Assembly: GCA_036490795.1 (NCBI GenBank)
Contig: DASXDG010000373.1
Span: 1-11,345, forward strand
Direction: 5' to 3'
Source of the DNA: JAFARZ01 sp036490795
GTDB taxonomy: Bacteria; Actinomycetota; Actinomycetes; Streptosporangiales; Streptosporangiaceae
Length of the DNA: 11,345 bases
Both the position numbers and the translations under genes were made by a program. The notes below the pieces were generated by a model that was not told the origin of the DNA, searched no databases, and saw only the letters and a program-made list of their open reading frames with translations. Positions within the stretch are counted from its first letter, which is position 1. Every line of letters begins with the position of its first letter. Positions 6,676 through 11,345 of the stretch are shown piece by piece.

Positions 6676-6749
6676 GTCGTCTCCTCCCGTTATACGGTTC
6701 CACCGGAAATCTACTCGGCCGTGTGCCGGGGCGAGGAGCGGGGGGATGA

Positions 6750-6781
6750 ACCACTGTTGTTATTTCATAACTAGCAGTGGT
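6750..6781 (-). terminator. Bulged hairpin downstream of the first LuxR-family gene
   Basis: ACCACTG (6750-6756) pairs with CAGTGGT (6775-6781). After two more pairs and one bulged base, GTTAT (6759-6763) pairs with ATAAC (6767-6771) around the loop TTC. It begins 13 nt beyond the regulator's stop on the minus strand, so it is well placed as its terminator and would insulate pgi from read-through. There is no long T-run; TTCATCC follows on the minus strand. An operator for pgi is the alternative. Confidence 0.5.
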
Positions 6782-6794
6782 GCTTGTCCTGGGC

Positions 6795-9158
6795 TCAGCC
6801 GTGCGAGGACGCGAGCCAGGCGGCCAGCTGCATGCGTGACGACACGCCGAGGCGGCCGAAAATGTGGTCGATGTGCGTGTCCACCGTACGCTTGGAGATG
6901 ACCAGCCGCTCGGCGATCTCCCGGTTGGACAGGCCCTCCGCCACCAGCCAGGCGATCTGCCGCTGCCGGCTGGTGAGCTGGCTGAGCGCGGCGTGCGCGT
7001 CCGGGGTGTCCGCCGCGGCCTTCGGCGGGGCCTGGCCTGCCCGCTTGCGGGTGGTAGTGGCGGCGGCCGCGACCACCGCGTCCTCGTCGCCGCCGGCGAG
7101 CGCTATCACGTGATCAAGGGAGTCGCGCGTGCCCCTGTTGTACAGCGTCGCGTACCGCGCCGCGCCGAGCCCGTCGCCGGCCGACAATGCGGCCTGCTGA
7201 CGGAATTGCTCAAGTGCGGCGTCGCCGCTGAGCCTGCGGCCCACCCGGTCCCAGAGCGCGTCCGCGGCACCGAGCAGCCACGCGGTGCGGTCGTGCCGCC
7301 CCCAGGCGGCGGCCACCCAGCCAAGCGTTTCGAGGCAGTAAGCCATGCCGACGCTGTCGCCGAGCTCGTACTTCATGGCCAGCGCTGTGCGGAGCGTGGC
7401 GGCACTGTCGTCAAGGGAACCGAGCAGGAACTGGCCCAAGCCGGTGTAGCAGTTAAGCCAGCCTTGCATCCACCGTTCGCGGCTGCCCGGCCGGAACCGG
7501 GCAAGGCCTTGCGCGCAGCGCGCTATGGCCAGCTGCGGCTCTCCCATGCTGGAATACACCAGCGCCATCTCCACGTCGAGCGCCGCGAGTCCTGGCGCGT
7601 CGGCGATCGCCTCCGCGCGCTCGGCCGCGGTCGCGCCGGCCCGCATGGCCTGCTCATGCAGCCCGGCGACCCCGCTTGCCAGCGTGCGGTGCCCGTAGCC
7701 GCGTGCGGCGCTCAGCGCCTCGCCGAGGTCTTCCGCCATCGGGATGCCCTCGTCGAGTACGGCGAACGCGTCCGGTATCTCCCCCTGCAAGGTGGCGAGG
7801 ATGCCGCTCATGACAAGCGCCCACGCGCGTTCCGCAGACGGTCCGGGGAACCGGTCAAGCGCCTTGGCTATCCAGCGCCTGCCTTCGCCGAGCAGGCCGG
7901 AGATCTGCCAGTAGCCGTACAGGTCGGCGGCCAGGCTGGCCGCCTCCGCGTCCAGGTCGCCGTCGGCGAATGCATAGTCGAGCGCCGCCCGGAGGTTGTC
8001 GTGCTCGGCACGCAGTTCACGGTAGCGCTCGACCTGGTCCTCGCCGATGGGGTCCGCGCCGAAGTACCTGGCCATTGCCACGTACCTGGCCACATGGCGA
8101 CGGCGCACCGCGTTTTCCTCGCCGGATTCCGCGAGCTTCTCCGCGCCGAACTCCCTGATCGTGTCCAGCTGCCGGTACCGGTCACCGACCTGCGCCACCA
8201 CTGACTTGTCGACCAGGTCGATCAGCGCCCTGACGACGTCCACCTGGCTGAACGCCGTTCCGTCCGCGCATACCTGCTCAGCGTCCGCGATCGAGAAGCT
8301 GCCCGCGAACACCGACAGGCGCGCCCAGAGCAGCTGCTGGCCGGCCGTGCACAGGTCGTAACTCCACTGGGTGGCGGTGCGCAGCGTCTGGTGATGCGGC
8401 AGCGCGTCCCTGCGCTCGCCGGTGAGCAGCAGGAAGCGGTCCTCCAGTCGCCCGGCGAGCTGATCGAGGGACACCGCGCGGAGCCTGACCGTGGCCAGTT
8501 CGATCGCCAGCGGGATCCCGTCCAGCCACCAGCACAGCCGGATCACGTCGGCCCGGTTGGCGTCGGTGACGGCGAATCCTGGCACCGCGTCGGCGGCGCG
8601 CTGCGCGAACAGTTCGACGGCGTCACCGCGTCCGGCTTCCGTCGCGTCGAACGGGGGGACCGGCAGCGGGGGGATCCGGCAGATCCGCTCGCCGGCCACG
8701 TCGAGCGGCTGCCTGCTGGTCACGAGCACGGTCACGTTCTCGGTGCCGCGTAGCAGCGTGCTGGTGAGCACGGCGCACGCGTCCACCAGGTGCTCGCACG
8801 TGTCCAGGATCAGCAGCACCTGCCGTCCGCGCAGGTAATCGAGCACGGCGTCGGTCGGCAACCTGGTGTCCTGTTCGGGCAGGCCCAGCGCGGTGGCGAT
8901 CGTGTGCGGGAGGAGTTCGGGGTCACGCAGGCCGGCCAGCTCGGCCAGGTACACGCCGTCGGTGAACCGGTCGGTGAGCCGCGCGGCGGCGCGCAGCGCA
9001 CACCGCGTCTTGCCCACGCCACCAGGCCCGGTCACGGTCACCAGCCTGGCGCTGCGCAGCAACGTCGAGAGCTTGGCCAGCTCACTGCGCCGGCCAACGA
9101 ATCCGGTGATTTCTACGGGCAATTCGCCCAGACGTAGCTGCGTTAACCCGGGGGCCAT
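6795..9158 (-). CDS. LuxR-family transcriptional regulator with STAND/NB-ARC-type ATPase domain
   Basis: A large signal-responsive regulator of 787 residues from the start chosen here. An N-terminal ATPase has the P-loop GPGGVGKT (44-51), Walker B VLLILD ending at D119 followed by TCEHL, a TSR motif (147-149) and GIPLAIELA (214-222), the GxP motif of STAND ATPases. A mostly helical, TPR-like region spans about 370-640. After a low-complexity Ala/Thr/Lys linker, a LuxR HTH occupies 728-783 (LTSRQRQIAW...GLSNREIAERL...ISKRTVDTHIDHIF). Family members sense ligands or protein partners through the helical region and bind DNA through the HTH; the ligand and targets here are unknown. An ATG six bases upstream (9164) is in frame, but GAGGG would then touch the start codon; the ATG at 9158 has a proper 6-nt spacer. 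It follows the paralogous upstream gene by about 45 bp and may be co-transcribed with it. Confidence 0.93.
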   Translation of the reverse strand: MAPGLTQLRLGELPVEITGFVGRRSELAKLSTLLRSARLVTVTGPGGVGKTRCALRAAARLTDRFTDGVYLAELAGLRDPELLPHTIATALGLPEQDTRLPTDAVLDYLRGRQVLLILDTCEHLVDACAVLTSTLLRGTENVTVLVTSRQPLDVAGERICRIPPLPVPPFDATEAGRGDAVELFAQRAADAVPGFAVTDANRADVIRLCWWLDGIPLAIELATVRLRAVSLDQLAGRLEDRFLLLTGERRDALPHHQTLRTATQWSYDLCTAGQQLLWARLSVFAGSFSIADAEQVCADGTAFSQVDVVRALIDLVDKSVVAQVGDRYRQLDTIREFGAEKLAESGEENAVRRRHVARYVAMARYFGADPIGEDQVERYRELRAEHDNLRAALDYAFADGDLDAEAASLAADLYGYWQISGLLGEGRRWIAKALDRFPGPSAERAWALVMSGILATLQGEIPDAFAVLDEGIPMAEDLGEALSAARGYGHRTLASGVAGLHEQAMRAGATAAERAEAIADAPGLAALDVEMALVYSSMGEPQLAIARCAQGLARFRPGSRERWMQGWLNCYTGLGQFLLGSLDDSAATLRTALAMKYELGDSVGMAYCLETLGWVAAAWGRHDRTAWLLGAADALWDRVGRRLSGDAALEQFRQQAALSAGDGLGAARYATLYNRGTRDSLDHVIALAGGDEDAVVAAAATTTRKRAGQAPPKAAADTPDAHAALSQLTSRQRQIAWLVAEGLSNREIAERLVISKRTVDTHIDHIFGRLGVSSRMQLAAWLASSHG

Positions 9159-9164
9159 GGACAT

Positions 9165-9169
9165 CCCTC
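9165..9169 (-). promoter_or_regulatory. Ribosome binding site deciding the start of the first LuxR-family gene
   Basis: GAGGG on the minus strand at 9169-9165 lies directly against the ATG at 9164 but 6 nt before the in-frame ATG at 9158. The usual 5-10 nt spacing favours 9158, shortening the protein by two residues (MS). Confidence 0.6.
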
Positions 9170-9203
9170 ATTGCCTGGCGGAGTTAGACAGGGCAGTAAC
9201 GTA

Positions 9204-11345
9204 TCACGATATGGGCCTGGCCGAGGTAAGCCAGTTGGCGAGCTGCACCCGGGATGAGACGCCGAGCTTGCCGTAGATGTGCTCGACGTGAGCGTCGACC
9301 GTCCGCTTCGAAATCACCAGCCGCTGCGCGATCTGCCGGTTGGACAAGCCCTCCGCGACCAGCGCGGCGATCTCCTGTTCCCTGCTGGTCAGCGGCTGCG
9401 TCTGCGCCGGGGGCCCGGCGACGGCGCTCAGCTGGTCCGCGTCCGCTATCGCGGCTCTTACCACTTGGTCCAGCGGCGTGTCCGCGCCGCGGCGGAACAG
9501 CGCGTCGAACCGGCCGCCGAGTTCACGGCGCGCGTTCTGTTCGGTCTGCTGGTGCAGCGCTTCGAGGAACGGGTCCTGGCCGAGCCGGCTCCCGACCAGC
9601 CGCCACATCTGGTCGGCCGCGCCGAGCAGCCAGGCCGCCCGCGCGCCGCGCTGTCGCGACGAGGCGAGCATGGCCATGCCCTCAAGCGCGTAGCCGGTGC
9701 CCAGCGGGTCGCGCACCTCATGCTTCATCATCAGGCCGAGGCCGAACGCCTCCGTGCACGCCTCGTGCTCACCGCGCAGGTACAGGGCCAGGCCCTTGAG
9801 CAGGTGCAGGAAGCCGCGCATCCACAGCTCTTTGCTATCCGGGCCGAGCCGGGCCAGGCCCTGTTCGCAGCGGGCCAGGCCCTCGTCCAGGTGCCCGGTC
9901 AGCAGGTGCAGGTAACACATCTCGTAATCGATGAACACCAGCGCCGCCCGGTCGTGGTTGGCGGTGGCGCGGTCCTCGGCGATGGCGCCCGCCGCGATCG
10001 CCTCGTCGTACCGGCCGGTTGTGAGCAGCGCCAGGCACAGGTACATGTACCCGACGCCCTTGGTGAGGGCGTCGCCGACCGCCTCGGCGATGCGGATGGC
10101 TTCCTGGATCGACGCGATCGCGCTGGTGGCCTCGCCGCGGAAGATGGCCAGGCTCCCGTCGATCATCAGCGCCCGCGCGCGTTCCGGCGACGGCTCGGTG
10201 AACCGGTCCAGGACCTTGTCCAGCCAGTAACCGCCCTCCCGCATCAGCCCTGCCATCTGCCAGTAGCCGAACAGGGAGGAGGCGATCACCGCCGCGTCGC
10301 CCTCGTGTCCCGCCAGCCCGAGCGCGTAGTCCAGGGCGGCGCGGATCTCCACGTGTTCGGCGCGAAGCTGGCGGAACCGGATGATCTGGTCGTCGGCCTG
10401 AGAGTGCATCCCGAAGTAGCTGGCCAGGCGGACGTACCTGGAGATGTGCCGCGCCCTGGCCGCTCCGGTGCTCTTCGCCAGCTTCTCGGCACCGAACTCG
10501 CGCAGCGTGTCGAGCAGGCGGTACCGGGTCTCCCCGTTCTCCACCCGCAGCACGATGGACTTGTCGACGAGCCCGACCAGGTTCGCCAGCACGTGCTGCC
10601 CGGCTAGCCCGTCGCCCGCGCACACCTCTTCGGCCGCCTCCACGTCGAAGGTCCCGGCGAAGACCGACAGGCGAGCCCACAGCAGCTGTTCGGTGGGCGT
10701 GCACAGGTCATAGCTCCACTCGGTCGCGGTGCGCAGCGTCTGGTGGTGCGGCAGCACCGCGCGGCGGCCGCCGGTGAGCAGCTGGAACCGGTCCTCGAGC
10801 CGGCCCGCGAGCTGGCTCAGCGATAGTGCCCGCAGCCGCATGGTGGCCAGCTCGAGCGCGAGCGGCACGCCGTCGAGGCGCCGGCACAGCCCGATCACCT
10901 CGTCCCGGTTCGCGTCAGTGATGGTGAAGCCAGGCTGCACGGCGGCGGCGCGCTGGACGAACAGTTCGACCGCGTCGCCGTGACCGACCTGCTTCTCGTC
11001 CAGTTCGGGGACCGGCAGCGGGTCCAGCGACATCGTGTGCTCGCCGGGCACGTCGAGCGGCTGGCGGCTGGTGGCCAGCACGGTAACCGACGTGGTGGCA
11101 CGCAGTATCACGTCCGCGAGCATGGCGCACGCGTCGACCAGGTGCTCGCAGGTGTCGAGGATCAGCAGCAGCTCGCGGTCGCGCAGGTAGTCGAGCATCG
11201 CGTCCAGTCGCGACCTCGCGTCTTGCTCGGGCAGGCCGAGGCAGGTGGCCACCGTGTGCGGTAGCAGTTCCGGATCGCGGAGCCCGGACAGTTCGGCGAG
11301 GAAGACCCCGTCTGGGAAGCTCTTCGTCGCGGTACTGCCGGTCGC
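9204..11345 (-). CDS. LuxR-family transcriptional regulator with STAND/NB-ARC-type ATPase domain (5' end missing)
   Basis: The frame is open to the right edge, giving 713 visible residues. The internal GTG near 11252 is not the start, because the 31 codons before it align with the neighbour's sequence (FPDGVFLAELSGLRDPELLPHT here, FTDGVYLAELAGLRDPELL there). About 60-65 N-terminal residues, including the P-loop, lie outside the window. In visible numbering it has Walker B D64 with TCEHL, TSR at 92-94, GVPLALELA at 159-167, a helical region from about 310 to 590 and a LuxR HTH at 652-706. The HTH is identical to that of the downstream protein at about 42 of 55 positions by eye, with the core SKRTVD-H conserved, so the pair arose by tandem duplication or shares a close ancestor. 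The stop TGA (9204-9206) is about 45 bp before the next start. Ligand and targets are unknown. Confidence 0.92.
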   Translation of the reverse strand, partial: ATGSTATKSFPDGVFLAELSGLRDPELLPHTVATCLGLPEQDARSRLDAMLDYLRDRELLLILDTCEHLVDACAMLADVILRATTSVTVLATSRQPLDVPGEHTMSLDPLPVPELDEKQVGHGDAVELFVQRAAAVQPGFTITDANRDEVIGLCRRLDGVPLALELATMRLRALSLSQLAGRLEDRFQLLTGGRRAVLPHHQTLRTATEWSYDLCTPTEQLLWARLSVFAGTFDVEAAEEVCAGDGLAGQHVLANLVGLVDKSIVLRVENGETRYRLLDTLREFGAEKLAKSTGAARARHISRYVRLASYFGMHSQADDQIIRFRQLRAEHVEIRAALDYALGLAGHEGDAAVIASSLFGYWQMAGLMREGGYWLDKVLDRFTEPSPERARALMIDGSLAIFRGEATSAIASIQEAIRIAEAVGDALTKGVGYMYLCLALLTTGRYDEAIAAGAIAEDRATANHDRAALVFIDYEMCYLHLLTGHLDEGLARCEQGLARLGPDSKELWMRGFLHLLKGLALYLRGEHEACTEAFGLGLMMKHEVRDPLGTGYALEGMAMLASSRQRGARAAWLLGAADQMWRLVGSRLGQDPFLEALHQQTEQNARRELGGRFDALFRRGADTPLDQVVRAAIADADQLSAVAGPPAQTQPLTSREQEIAALVAEGLSNRQIAQRLVISKRTVDAHVEHIYGKLGVSSRVQLANWLTSARPIS

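Noticed and set aside
6689..6694. TATAAC on the minus strand as a -10 box for pgi
   Set aside because: It lies only 13 nt before the pgi start codon, so transcription would begin inside or after the strong ribosome site, and no -35 hexamer is visible.
6864..10607. Long plus-strand open frames (6864-8204 and 9279-10607) opposite the LuxR-family genes
   Set aside because: They mirror the paralogous coding sequences, which is why the two resemble each other (both contain DDQPLGDLPVGQAL- or NHQPLRDLPVGQAL-like starts). The minus-strand frames carry clear P-loop/Walker B and HTH motifs.

Overview
The window is GC-rich throughout, with third positions dominated by G and C and long antisense open frames opposite every gene. 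Its families point to an actinomycete (Actinomycetota): a short-type 6-phosphogluconate dehydrogenase, large LuxR-type ATPase regulators and an uncharacterised many-pass membrane protein. Nothing in the sequence fixes the genus.

Layout, left to right. (1) 1-1626, plus strand: the 3' part of a gene for a many-pass membrane protein that looks like a GT-C-type glycosyltransferase; its start is probably off the left edge. (2) 1636-2109, minus strand: a small carboxymuconolactone decarboxylase/AhpD-family protein, convergent with gene 1 and only 9 bp from it. (3) 2110-2572: a 463-bp gene-free stretch that is unusually structured. It holds an 8-bp inverted repeat, a four-copy CGCGG motif array with both 18-nt direct spacing and overall dyad symmetry, and a near-perfect 23-bp hairpin. 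(4) 2573-6675, minus strand: a central-carbon operon transcribed pgi -> gnd -> zwf (glucose-6-phosphate isomerase, 6-phosphogluconate dehydrogenase, glucose-6-phosphate dehydrogenase). The partners often found with zwf in actinomycetes (opcA, pgl, tal, tkt) do not follow it here. (5) 6795-11345, minus strand: two adjacent, clearly paralogous large regulators (STAND/NB-ARC-type ATPase, helical repeats, C-terminal LuxR HTH). The upstream one runs off the right edge and lacks its P-loop in this window.

How the genes work together: Zwf oxidises glucose 6-phosphate, Gnd oxidises and decarboxylates 6-phosphogluconate, and Pgi connects this branch to glycolysis. The three genes are tightly packed (6 nt between pgi and gnd, direct overlap of gnd and zwf), which suggests one transcript with coupled translation. 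The two regulators and the AhpD-like gene have no demonstrable functional link to the operon beyond position.

Most notable: the gnd reading frame has no stop where the family normally ends. The junction reads TTATG where TGATG or TAATG would give the usual one-base stop/start overlap, so the frame runs a further 149 codons out of frame through zwf. The other points worth checking are the repeat array at 2237-2317, the hairpin at 2416-2465, and coenzyme-pocket residues in Zwf and Gnd that hint at altered NAD/NADP preference. I see no phage, IS element, CRISPR array, defence system, biosynthetic cluster or RNA gene. Apart from these details this is an ordinary chromosomal region.
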